Assembly: GCA_019748215.1 (NCBI GenBank)
Contig: JAIEPV010000170.1
Span: 1-32,060 of the forward strand
Reading direction: 5' to 3'
Source of the DNA: Hyphomicrobium sp.
GTDB lineage: Bacteria; Pseudomonadota; Alphaproteobacteria; Rhizobiales; Hyphomicrobiaceae
Length of the DNA stretch: 32,060 bases
A program made the position numbers and the translations under genes. The notes beneath the pieces are model-generated. The model was given only the letters and a program-made list of their open reading frames with translations, searched no databases and had not been told where the DNA came from. Shown here piece after piece: positions 8,251 through 16,038 of this stretch; the first letter of the stretch is position 1, and each line of letters begins with the position of its first letter.

Positions 8251-8430
8251 GTCTCTTTCACGCGACATGCTTACGACTTGGTTATCCTTCTTTCATAGTC
8301 TTGTACGTAATCTCAACGCGTCACACCGGTCCGGAAGGGATCATCCTCACTTCGGACGAAGTTGGTGTGCATTCAAGCCGTTGCCGTCGATTATCGTCAG
8401 GTTAAAGCGACATTCGTTCAGGACTATGCC

Positions 8431-9393
8431 TTGCGTTGGTTGATCATTCCCATTTGCTGTTTCATTGCTGGCCGGGCGGCCGTTGCTGAACCGTCTAAGC
8501 TTGGCGGCGACGCTATCAAGCAAACCGTGACCGGCGCCATGCTTGCGCTGGATACGCCGTTGGGCTCCACGGTCTCAATCCGGTTTACGAACGATGGCCT
8601 GATGACAGGTGAGGCGCGGGAACTGGCCGCGCTTCTTGGTGCTGCAACCGATCGGGGACGCTGGTGGGTTTCAGGCGACCGGCTTTGCTACAAATGGTTT
8701 CGGTGGTTTGAATCAGAACCTCGCTGCCTGGACGTGCAGCAGGATGGTGCGCGCATTTTTTGGACGCGCGATGACGGCGAGACCGGCACTGCGACCATGA
8801 TCGAGCAGGGCGCTGGATTGCCACCTTCGGCACCTGCGCCATCCATCGTCGTCGCCATGAAGGCCGAACCAAAAGCAGAGATCGCCGCAATCACACAGCC
8901 AGTGCCATCGCGGCAGCTTAGCCCAGGACCCGCGACCACCTCGCTGGAGCCTGCGAAGTCCAGCGTCGCTGTCGCGAAGAAGTCCGCCACCTCGGCGTCA
9001 GCGCCGGCACCAACGCGTAAAGTGCAGAGTTTAAAGAAACCTGTGCCTGCGTTGCCGCCTCAAGTTACGGCGCCGCTACGTGCACAGAGCCCTGTGGCAC
9101 ACCCAGGGACCAAGCTCGTGGCAGTGGCGTTGGCACCGGCTGTCACGCCGGTCGCCAAGCCTCAATCACGGTACGACGTCGCTTCATTCCGGGTTGGTGG
9201 CGTGCGCGACAACGACGTTCTCAATGTCCGCTCGGGGCCCTCGGAATATCACGATGCTATCGGCATCATCGCGCCATCAGGTCGTGGTATCACGATCACG
9301 GGGGGGTGCCGAGCCGACTGGTGCCCTATCAAACACCGGAGCATCTCGGGTTGGGTCAACCGCTATTATCTCGTCGAAGAGTTGCCCCGTTAG
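8431..9393 (+). CDS. Secreted protein with C-terminal bacterial SH3 domain
   Basis: The frame is open from 8362. I use a TTG at 8431 preceded by AGGA, which puts a clean signal peptide at the N-terminus (LRWLIIPICCFIAGRAAVAE); this gives 320 residues, and the start is uncertain (TTG 8362 and GTG 8365 are alternatives). After the signal comes a folded domain of about 100 residues rich in Trp and with Cys pairs (WWVSGDRLCYKWFRWFESEPRCLDV), then a Pro/Ala/Lys-rich linker of about 130 residues, then an SH3-type domain (VLNVRSGPSEYHDAIGIIAPSG...WCPI...GWVNRYYL). Such SH3 domains usually bind peptidoglycan or other wall ligands, so an envelope role is likely. It stands alone, converging on the response regulator gene. 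Specific function unknown. Confidence 0.82.
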   Translation: MRWLIIPICCFIAGRAAVAEPSKLGGDAIKQTVTGAMLALDTPLGSTVSIRFTNDGLMTGEARELAALLGAATDRGRWWVSGDRLCYKWFRWFESEPRCLDVQQDGARIFWTRDDGETGTATMIEQGAGLPPSAPAPSIVVAMKAEPKAEIAAITQPVPSRQLSPGPATTSLEPAKSSVAVAKKSATSASAPAPTRKVQSLKKPVPALPPQVTAPLRAQSPVAHPGTKLVAVALAPAVTPVAKPQSRYDVASFRVGGVRDNDVLNVRSGPSEYHDAIGIIAPSGRGITITGGCRADWCPIKHRSISGWVNRYYLVEELPR

Positions 9394-9421
9394 TTTTTGC
9401 CTCGAAGCGTCGCTCGCCCAG

Positions 9422-10039
9422 CTACGATTTGAGTGTCTCGACAGCCAGCCGGATTAGGTCAGCGGTTCGATCCACACCCATCTTGATTTTCATCTGCGTG
9501 ATGATGTTCGCGACCGTTTTGTAGGCGATGCCAAGGCTCTCTGAAATCGCCGTCATGCTCTTGCCTTGCCCGAGTAGACGCAGAATTTCGACCTCGCGGA
9601 TCGACAGAGATTTCAGCGGATCATCGACCATTACCTTACTGACGGAGATGCGAGACGCCAGCTCCTGGTCAATGTAATCACCGCCTCCTGAAACTTTTTC
9701 TATGGCCGCGATCAGCTCGTCGACCGGCGCACTTTTTGAAACATAGGCCCGGGCGCCCGCGCGCATGGCCCGAACCGCATAGACCGGTTCGTGATGCATG
9801 CTGAAAATAATGATCCGTGCCGCGCCGTCGGTCGCTAGTGTCCGGCGCAGCATTTCCAGTCCGCCCGCGCCATCGAGATTGAGGTCGAGAATGACGATGT
9901 CGGGCTGCTCGCGCTTAAAGGCGGCAAGACCGGTTTCGACATCGGCGCATTCAAAAATCTCGGCACAGAAGTGCAAGCTCAGCAGCCGCCTGAGCCCCTC
10001 GCGAACGACGCCGTGATCATCGACGATGAGAATTTTCAT
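9422..10039 (-). CDS. NarL/LuxR-family response regulator (MoxX-like)
   Basis: This 205-residue regulator has an N-terminal receiver domain with acidic pocket Asp7/Asp8, phospho-acceptor Asp52 (VILDLNLDG) and Lys102 (YVSKSAP), and a C-terminal LuxR helix-turn-helix from about 143 (LSIREVEILRLLGQGKSMTAISESLGIAYKTV). It should be phosphorylated by the histidine kinase encoded immediately upstream, with which it overlaps by four bases (ATGA), and then bind promoter DNA. The targets are not visible. The cognate kinase looks MoxY-like, which suggests a C1-metabolism regulator of the MoxX type, but many NarL-family regulators look the same at this level. Confidence 0.9.
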   Translation of the reverse strand: MKILIVDDHGVVREGLRRLLSLHFCAEIFECADVETGLAAFKREQPDIVILDLNLDGAGGLEMLRRTLATDGAARIIIFSMHHEPVYAVRAMRAGARAYVSKSAPVDELIAAIEKVSGGGDYIDQELASRISVSKVMVDDPLKSLSIREVEILRLLGQGKSMTAISESLGIAYKTVANIITQMKIKMGVDRTADLIRLAVETLKS

Positions 10040-11427
10040 GGCAGTCCTGCGCGTGTGTCCGACGGGCTTTGAGGCCCGATCGATTTGGGTTCTAGCGGAA
10101 ATTCGGCGATGATTGAAACGCCGCTCCCGAGCGTCGACGGCGTCAGCACCAACGTGCCGCCGAGATTGGCAACGCGTTCACGCATGCCGGCGAGTCCAAA
10201 TCCGCGTTGGCCGGATTTTTCGAACCCGACCCCATCATCGCTGACTGCAATGCGAACGGTTCCATGATCAGTCCGCCGCGCACTGAGCGCGACGCGCGAC
10301 GGTTTGCCGTGGCGAACGGCGTTGCTCGTGCCTTCCTGAAAAATTCTAAAGGTGACGGCATCAATTCGGTCGCCGAAACCATCCTCAGCCATGTCAAGTT
10401 CGAACGTCACCTCAGGCATCCTCGCGCGCCAGAAAGCGAGCAGCTGATCAACGGCATGTGTCAACCCGAGATCGAGCAGTGTTGTAGGCCGCAGCCGGCC
10501 TAAAATGGCTTTGAGGTGCGTTTGCATGTGGCCGACAGACTGGCGAATAGCGTTCGAGCGGGCGATAACGTGATCAGTTTGGCCGCGCGATAAAAGTGGC
10601 GCGATGGTTTGGGCATCGACGTCCACGGCGAAGAGAAACGGCCCGATTTCATCGTGGAGATCCCGGGCGATTTCAGCGCGCTCTTCTTCCTGCACGGTCG
10701 AAAGCTGGTCGTTGAGGCGAACATTCTGCAGTTCGGCCTCGGCGAGTTTTTCGGCCATTTTGTTGAATTGTCGATAGATGTTTGCGAGTTCCGCCGGCCC
10801 CGATTCTGCAACGTGTGCCTCGTAGTCGCCGTCAGCAACACGAGCAAATCCTGCCGACAGATCTTCGAGCGGTCGCAACGCCCGCCCGAGCGTCGCATAC
10901 ACGGATGCCAGCACGAGACTGCAGAACGATGCGATGATGATGAATTTGAGACGAATGTCGTCCCACACTTCGCTCACCTCATTAAGCGTATCCGTTTCGA
11001 TTTGCAGGCGACCGAGATGCGCCGCCTCCGGAGGCAATTCAAAACTCACGATCTCGCGCTGATCGCCAAGGGCACGATTGAGCCAGTCCGGCGCGGGATC
11101 GGCTGGCGCTCTCACACGTGACATCTGCTGCATCGCGCCGTCCGGCGAGACCAGGCGAGCCCGGAGATGGCGATCGCCATCGAACGACGCAACGATGCGA
11201 GCGATCTGATTTTGGATATCACGCGACGGCGCCAGGGCCGCTATCGCGTCCGTCATTGCGGTTTTTCCGACGGTAATCGCAGCCGACATCTCCAGCGCAA
11301 TGCGCCGCACGCTCTGCCAATAGGTCAGCGCCCCGCCGCCGATGAGCGAGATCAGCAGGACAAGCGAGATGAGGACGAGAAGTCGCTGGCGTATGGGCAT
11401 CGCAGACCATCGACTGGGCTTAGACAT
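10036..11427 (-). CDS. Membrane sensor histidine kinase, MoxY-like
   Basis: This 463-residue kinase has a first transmembrane helix at about 15-36, a periplasmic domain to about 160 (contains FDGDRHLRARLVSPDG and PAPDWLNRALG, resembling the LapD/MoxY N-terminal sensor domain), a second helix at about 161-180, a HAMP linker (LRPLEDLSAGFARVADGDY), and a HisKA_3 dimerisation region with phospho-acceptor His258 in ERAEIARDLHDEIGP. An HATPase domain follows (FQEGTSNAVRHGKPSRV, DDGVGF). The frame is open upstream to a GTG at 11475; the ATG at 11427 is my choice, the ATG at 11400 is also possible, and neither has a good Shine-Dalgarno. It is the partner of the downstream response regulator. The signal sensed is unknown; MoxY relatives act in methanol/formaldehyde control. 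Confidence 0.88.
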   Translation of the reverse strand: MSKPSRWSAMPIRQRLLVLISLVLLISLIGGGALTYWQSVRRIALEMSAAITVGKTAMTDAIAALAPSRDIQNQIARIVASFDGDRHLRARLVSPDGAMQQMSRVRAPADPAPDWLNRALGDQREIVSFELPPEAAHLGRLQIETDTLNEVSEVWDDIRLKFIIIASFCSLVLASVYATLGRALRPLEDLSAGFARVADGDYEAHVAESGPAELANIYRQFNKMAEKLAEAELQNVRLNDQLSTVQEEERAEIARDLHDEIGPFLFAVDVDAQTIAPLLSRGQTDHVIARSNAIRQSVGHMQTHLKAILGRLRPTTLLDLGLTHAVDQLLAFWRARMPEVTFELDMAEDGFGDRIDAVTFRIFQEGTSNAVRHGKPSRVALSARRTDHGTVRIAVSDDGVGFEKSGQRGFGLAGMRERVANLGGTLVLTPSTLGSGVSIIAEFPLEPKSIGPQSPSDTRAGLP

Positions 11428-11620
11428 GGCCGAAAACTTTTGCAGAATGGGTCGCCCCGCGGTTGCCGAACACACCTAAGAGCGTTGCACACGCGACAGT
11501 GCTGCTATCCATAATGCGGGCTTGCGTCATGTCTTCGCATCCCGCTGACACCAAGATGGTAAAGGCTGCAATTGGCAATCGATATGCATGGACTGCGTAC
11601 TCGCGAGGAGAATGGGTGCG

Positions 11621-11815
11621 ATGTCGCTCGATATCGAGCAGTATAGTTTGATCTTGGCACGCTGGCGCCGCGCTGAATTGGTTGATCGTCTCATCCTTGA
11701 ACAGCGACGTGCGTCGATGCGCGCCTCGCTGGTCGTCAACCCTGTGACGCAGCAACCCTACGCATTCGTAGTCAATGATCATGACGGCGCTCGCCTAGTC
11801 GAACGACAACAGTAA
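11621..11815 (+). CDS. Small hypothetical protein, 64 residues
   Basis: A short frame from the ATG at 11621 has a GAGGAG motif ending 10 nt upstream and codon choice like the neighbours (CGC, GTC, CTG, GAT). The product is charged and Arg/Glu-rich (LARWRRAELVDRLILEQRRASMRASL), probably helical, with no signal or membrane segment. An in-frame ATG at 11612 is too close to the Shine-Dalgarno. It is oriented away from the histidine kinase. I do not recognise it, and chance coding is possible. Confidence 0.42.
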   Translation: MSLDIEQYSLILARWRRAELVDRLILEQRRASMRASLVVNPVTQQPYAFVVNDHDGARLVERQQ

Positions 11816-11939
11816 CCGGCGGCACTGTCAGCCCGACCAGCGCCCGTGATAAGCGGCGGACAGGACTGGATTGCGCGAGCGCAGATCATCACAGTTGATC
11901 AGCCGCCTTGCTGGTGGCGACACGTGAAGCCGTCGGTCG

Positions 11940-12380
11940 TTAAATCTTGACGAGATGCGCCGCGCGCCGAGGACGAGCCCGACAAAATACCGTCAAGCTT
12001 AACCGGCGGCGGCGAACAGCAAGTGTCGCCAGTAAGAGCAGCGAGGCTGCTGCGAGCGAGGCAATCGACCCGGCTCCGACGGGGCCATTGTGGAAGATAC
12101 CGGCGACACGGCGCAATGCCGTGTGCTCGGCGGCATGGTCCAACGGGCGAGAAAATACGAGTGCCACCGTCTTTTGCCGGCTAACTTCTTCGCGATTGGT
12201 AGCGCTCGCATGCTCAATCGCCGGATGTTCGCGCGTCTCGGCACGGACTGCCCCGGGCATCAGCACGAAACCAGCGACGATCACCACCAAGGCTGCGAAA
12301 AGTGCCGATCTAGCGACCCTCGTTGGCTGTAAGGGTGTGTCCGCGTCGTCGTGCATGCGGCGATCGACATGTTCTGGCAT
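11940..12380 (-). CDS. Small membrane-anchored hypothetical protein
   Basis: The frame extends to 12446; I use the ATG at 12380, preceded by GGAG at 10 nt, giving 146 residues. It has a first hydrophobic helix resembling a signal anchor (SALFAALVVIVAGFVLMPGAVRA), a polar region of about 50 residues and a second helix (SIASLAAASLLLLATLAV) followed by RRRR and a basic tail. That pattern loosely recalls C-terminal sorting tails but lacks a recognisable motif. It lies directly downstream of the WcaJ-type gene on the same strand, so it may belong to the exopolysaccharide unit. The opposite strand is open through most of this stretch but gives an Arg/Ser/Ala-rich product without features. Confidence 0.5.
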   Translation of the reverse strand: MPEHVDRRMHDDADTPLQPTRVARSALFAALVVIVAGFVLMPGAVRAETREHPAIEHASATNREEVSRQKTVALVFSRPLDHAAEHTALRRVAGIFHNGPVGAGSIASLAAASLLLLATLAVRRRRLSLTVFCRARPRRAAHLVKI

Positions 12381-12456
12381 GATACGCTTGCTCCAACTCC
12401 AGTGGCCTATTGTGCGGAAAAACGCTGCTGGGGCGCTGCTCTGCAAGCGGCAGACC

Positions 12457-13971
12457 TCAGTAGGCGTGGTCAGATTTCAGCAGGGAAGCCGGTGTCTTCA
12501 ACAGAATGTAGAGATCGAAAAACACGCTCCAGTTTTCGATGTAGTAGAGGTCGTGCTCAACGCGCTTTTTGATCTTCTCAGCCGTGTCGGTTTCGCCGCG
12601 CCAACCATTGATTTGCGCCCAACCGGTGATGCCCGGCTTAACTTTGTGGCGCGCAAAATAGTCGTCGACGACTTCGCCGTATAATTGATCGGCGGCCTTC
12701 GCTTGCACGGCATGCGGTCGTGGACCAACGAGCGACAGACTGCCAAGTAGAACGTTGAAGAGCTGCGGAAGTTCGTCGAGGCTGGTTCTGCGAATGATGG
12801 AGCCAATCCGCGTCACCCGAGGGTCTGCCTTGGTGACGAGCTTGTCGGCGGCGGTGTCACACAGATCGCTGTACATCGAGCGAAACTTATAAATTTCGAT
12901 CAATTCATTATTGAAGCCGTAACGCTTCTGGCGAAACAGCACCGGGCCGCGGCTGTCGAGCTTCACGGCGATCGCGACGATCGCCATCACCGGCGCCAAT
13001 AGGATGAGTGCGGCTGCGCCGATGATCTTGTCGAACATCCACTTCGAGACAGTGCCCCAGTCTGCCAGCGGCCGATCATAGAGATCGATCATCGCCACGG
13101 ACCCGACGTGCGAATAGGTGCGTGGTGAGAAACGAAGGCTCGTCGCCCTCGCCGGCATCTTGATGTCAGCTGGCAAAACTGAAAGATGCCGAACGACCTT
13201 GCTCAATCGATCTTCTGCCGTCATGGGCAAAGCGACAATGACGAGATCCAGTCGCATCGTGCGGCTCATGGCGATGAGTTTATTCAACCCGCCGAGGCGC
13301 GGATAACCGCAGACATGTCGGGGCGCACGATCGTCGTCGCGGTCGTCGAAGATCCCCGCGATGCGAACGATCTGATCGGGATCGGCTTCGAATTGCTGGA
13401 TGAGGTCTTCGGTGACCGGGCCAGCGCCATAGATGGCGACGCGCTGATAGAGCCTGCCGGTGCGGGCCCAATGACGAACAAGTGTCGCCACCGCCAATCG
13501 TGTCACGATCAAAGCCAGCGAACCGGCGCAATACCACGCCGCCAGCCAGACGCGTGAAAAATCGGCCCCCATCTTCAGAAAGACGACGCCGGCCACCAGG
13601 ATGACGAACGCCGCCGTCCAGCCGACGAGTACGGTCGGCAGCTTCGTAACGTAGGCAGAGAATGCGCGCACGCGGTACAAGCCGAGAAGCTGCAGTACGA
13701 AAACGTTGACGGCCGCGATGATGGGCGTCGCAACGACGTAGCGCGGTGCCGCGAAAACGCTGCCTTCGTTGATGTAGGCTCCGGCTATCACCAGACCGAG
13801 CACGGTGATAATCGCAAAATCCGCGAGGCGCACGCAGCCACGCACGACGATGGGCGAAATCAGGCTCGATCTATCTGCGACCCGGCTGTCAGCCAGTCGG
13901 CCAAGCGCAACGACTGTCGACGGCTTATCGGCGTTGCCGTCCTGTCCGCTGACGTGATTGGAAAGAGCCAT
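12457..13971 (-). CDS. Polyprenyl-phosphate sugar phosphotransferase (WcaJ/ExoY type)
   Basis: This 504-residue membrane enzyme should transfer a sugar-1-phosphate from a nucleotide sugar to undecaprenyl phosphate, starting exopolysaccharide repeat-unit assembly. The N-terminal half has four or five hydrophobic helices ([17 protein letters not shown] and following) and a Rossmann-like domain ([31 protein letters not shown]). The C-terminal bacterial sugar-transferase domain has [31 protein letters not shown], the [15 protein letters not shown] segment, SLVGPRPHA and [16 protein letters not shown]. Length matches WcaJ/EpsE-like undecaprenyl-phosphate glucose phosphotransferases. The frame is open to a GTG at 14022; the ATG at 13971 is preferred though its Shine-Dalgarno is weak. 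A degenerate CpsD-like gene is divergent upstream. The sugar (glucose or galactose) cannot be told. Confidence 0.92.
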   Translation of the reverse strand: MALSNHVSGQDGNADKPSTVVALGRLADSRVADRSSLISPIVVRGCVRLADFAIITVLGLVIAGAYINEGSVFAAPRYVVATPIIAAVNVFVLQLLGLYRVRAFSAYVTKLPTVLVGWTAAFVILVAGVVFLKMGADFSRVWLAAWYCAGSLALIVTRLAVATLVRHWARTGRLYQRVAIYGAGPVTEDLIQQFEADPDQIVRIAGIFDDRDDDRAPRHVCGYPRLGGLNKLIAMSRTMRLDLVIVALPMTAEDRLSKVVRHLSVLPADIKMPARATSLRFSPRTYSHVGSVAMIDLYDRPLADWGTVSKWMFDKIIGAAALILLAPVMAIVAIAVKLDSRGPVLFRQKRYGFNNELIEIYKFRSMYSDLCDTAADKLVTKADPRVTRIGSIIRRTSLDELPQLFNVLLGSLSLVGPRPHAVQAKAADQLYGEVVDDYFARHKVKPGITGWAQINGWRGETDTAEKIKKRVEHDLYYIENWSVFFDLYILLKTPASLLKSDHAY

Positions 13972-14346
13972 GGCTTCGTTGAGATGTCCCGTTTTCTTGC
14001 ACACGTGATAACCACGAAGCACTCGTCATGCCAGGGTCGGCCGATATGCTCGAATGGTGCAATCGACGCAGCGTTATGGTTAATCGACCTGAAAGGCACT
14101 GAAGTCGGCTGCTGCCCGGTCGGCGCCGAACCCTTCACTGTGCAACGCGCGCCCTTACAGCCCAGTCGTACTGCAACTGTCATAAGCTCCATTTTGCAAA
14201 ACCTGCTGCAATACTTGGGCCTCTGATCCCGACAGCAAGACCGCTGTTGGCTGAGCGTTGCACGGACAAAGAGAAAACTTGCTGAGCCGGTGTCCTTTTT
14301 TACGACAGCTTAAGGAGTTGCTAACCTGCTCGCGGGCTTAATCTAA
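13972..14346. other. Divergent intergenic region between exopolysaccharide genes
   Basis: About 375 nt with no supported gene. It holds a TTTTGCAAAA palindrome at 14192-14201 and an AAGGAG at about 14311 that has no start codon at suitable distance. It presumably carries promoters for both flanking genes; I see no convincing -35/-10 pair. Confidence 0.5.
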
Positions 14347-15492
14347 ATGATCCCAAGTTGTTTGAGGCTAGATCCGGCCATGCCCGTTCGCCCGCCTGCT
14401 TCTCCCGAAGATATTAAGATGTTGCCGGTGTTGGCCGCGCTCAAAAAGTATGCGCTGCGTCTAGTGTTGATCAGCGTTGTCGTGGGCGGCGCGACATATG
14501 CGATCTTGTCGGCGATTGCGCCGATGTCTCAGAGCGACGTGCTTGTCTTACAGAAACTCCCATTATCAGTGCTGGTGGTGGTCGCATCCATGGCGTTGGG
14601 GGCGGCTTGGACGATTGCGCATGCCCTGTTTAGTGGGATCCGAAATCAGAGTGCAGCGATAGGTCCGCACTCGAAATCAGCGGGGTTGCCAAAGGCTCGC
14701 GATGAACGCGCGCCTCATCCTGCATTGCCGTCGGCACCAAGCCGGCCGAGTGCCGCAAGCGCAAGCGTGCAGAATTTTGCGGGCGAAGTTGAGCCATCGA
14801 ATTCGCTCTTGCCTGAAGCCGTTCGCATAACAGCAGTCGAGACGACGACCACATCCCTCGCGACGCGTATTAAAGCGCAAAAACCCGCCCAAGGCGGGCA
14901 TCGGACGTTGATTTCCGGCGATAGTGACGCCGTCAATCCAACGTCGGAAGTTCTCGCCTTGGTCCAAACATTGTCTGACGATGGTGGCCAGGTCATGCTG
15001 GTCGACTGGTGCCCGTCCGGCAAAGGCATGGCGGCAGACCTGAAGATCGCGCCGGGGATTGGGTTGACCGAGCTTCTGGTCGGCGATGCGGGCTTCGAAG
15101 ATGTCGTCAGGCGCCTGCCGGGCAGCCGCGCGCACATTATCGGATGCGGCGCGGCGCTTGACAGCATCGACATCGATGTTGAGCCCGATCAGCTCAATCT
15201 CGTGCTCGATGCCCTGGATGAAGCGTATGATTATATCGTCGTCGCCGGAACGTACGAAGACGCTCGCTTTTTGTTTGAAGCCATTCAAGGACGCTTCGAT
15301 ACCGGGATCATCGTCGGCAATGGCAAGACCGGCGTCACCGGATCAGATGAGCCAGCCGGCACGTTTCTCGGATTCGAAGTCACCGACATTGATGTCGTGC
15401 GCTTCGAGCGTCCAACGCCCGTTGTCCCGATCAGCCAGCAGCGCATTTTGCGCGCGATGCAGAAGCCAGTTGCAGAAGCCCGCGTCGTTTAA
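14347..15492 (+). CDS. Membrane protein with degenerate CpsD/Wzc-like ATPase domain
   Basis: This protein of 381 residues (370 from the ATG at 14380) has two hydrophobic helices (YALRLVLISVVVGGATYAIL and LSVLVVVASMALGAAWTIAHALF), a disordered Pro/Ser/Ala linker, and a C-terminal domain similar to bacterial tyrosine-kinase/polysaccharide co-polymerase ATPases: QVMLVDWCPSGKG in place of the Walker A' LLIDAD, PGIGLTELLVGDA, and YDYIVVAG. The true P-loop (GxxGxGKS/T) is absent where expected (ISGDSDAVNPTSEVLALVQ), there is no large periplasmic Wzz loop between the helices, and no C-terminal tyrosine cluster. It is probably a non-catalytic partner in exopolysaccharide polymerisation or export with the divergent WcaJ-type gene. 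A MinD-like pseudo-ATPase is the alternative. The start is uncertain because neither ATG has a strong Shine-Dalgarno. Confidence 0.72.
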   Translation: MIPSCLRLDPAMPVRPPASPEDIKMLPVLAALKKYALRLVLISVVVGGATYAILSAIAPMSQSDVLVLQKLPLSVLVVVASMALGAAWTIAHALFSGIRNQSAAIGPHSKSAGLPKARDERAPHPALPSAPSRPSAASASVQNFAGEVEPSNSLLPEAVRITAVETTTTSLATRIKAQKPAQGGHRTLISGDSDAVNPTSEVLALVQTLSDDGGQVMLVDWCPSGKGMAADLKIAPGIGLTELLVGDAGFEDVVRRLPGSRAHIIGCGAALDSIDIDVEPDQLNLVLDALDEAYDYIVVAGTYEDARFLFEAIQGRFDTGIIVGNGKTGVTGSDEPAGTFLGFEVTDIDVVRFERPTPVVPISQQRILRAMQKPVAEARVV

Positions 15493-15675
15493 AGTAGCAA
15501 GTCACGATACATTGCCACCGCGATACCCAGGATACGGAAGCGGTTCTAGACACGCGCCCGCTGATTGGCGACAATCTACATTGCCTCACCGTCACAGTGC
15601 TGTTGTCTCGGCCTCTATCCGCGCTGATGTGCAGCGCACGTCGACTGTTCGCCAAGCCAATGCTTGTGGTCAAGG

Positions 15676-15885
15676 CTACGTGTCGGATCGCTGCATCCAC
15701 TTGATGATGACGCCCGCTGGCAAAACCCACAACAGCCCGGCAACGACGTAGAAAATCAGTTCAACAATTTTATTGGCGTTCTGCACTTGAAGTACGACTG
15801 CAACCGCCAGAGCAATGAAGGCGTAAACGATAATCAAGCCGAGCATGGCAACGGTGCCGATCAGCTTTCGTGTGCGTTGCGTCAT
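15676..15885 (-). CDS. DUF2842 small membrane protein
   Basis: This 69-residue protein has two hydrophobic helices (LIGTVAMLGLIIVYAFIALAV and IVELIFYVVAGLLWVLPAGVII) and ends in KWMQRSD. The N-terminal MTQRTRKLIG and C-terminal WVLPA..IIKWMQ are typical of DUF2842, a short alphaproteobacterial family of unknown function. The frame is open 11 codons upstream to 15918, but the ATG at 15885 starts at the conserved N-terminus. It is divergent from ctaA, an arrangement I believe is common in this group, suggesting a link with cytochrome oxidase assembly, which is inference. Confidence 0.82.
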   Translation of the reverse strand: MTQRTRKLIGTVAMLGLIIVYAFIALAVAVVLQVQNANKIVELIFYVVAGLLWVLPAGVIIKWMQRSDT

Positions 15886-16038
15886 GTTTGTCGCTGCCTC
15901 GTGGCGTTCATTGCCCACCCGTTCGTCGGTCTACGCGTCGGTTGGACATTGGATCCGCGCCCGATGGGCGCATTGCCGGGCCACTCGCACGGGGCGTATC
16001 ACTCAATATCTTGAAGTGCACGCAGGACGTCTTGACGG

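Larger units (their letters stand above)
7742..8430. other. Long divergent intergenic region
   Basis: About 690 nt between the permease (minus) and the SH3 protein (plus) hold no convincing gene; the open frames here lack plausible codon use or start signals. It contains the palindrome pair near 7856-7918, a GCAGCAA/TTGCTGC inverted repeat (8151-8157 and 8173-8179) and the dyad at 8233-8250. It is locally more AT-rich than the genes, as expected for promoters. Confidence 0.6.

Noticed and set aside
12010-12100. PEP-CTERM sorting signal in the small membrane protein
   Set aside because: There is no Pro-Glu-Pro motif, and the basic tail continues too far past the helix.
11947-12684. 245-codon plus-strand frame
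   Set aside because: The product is Arg/Ser/Ala-rich without hydrophobic or domain signals, and it lies antisense to the WcaJ-type gene end and the small membrane protein.
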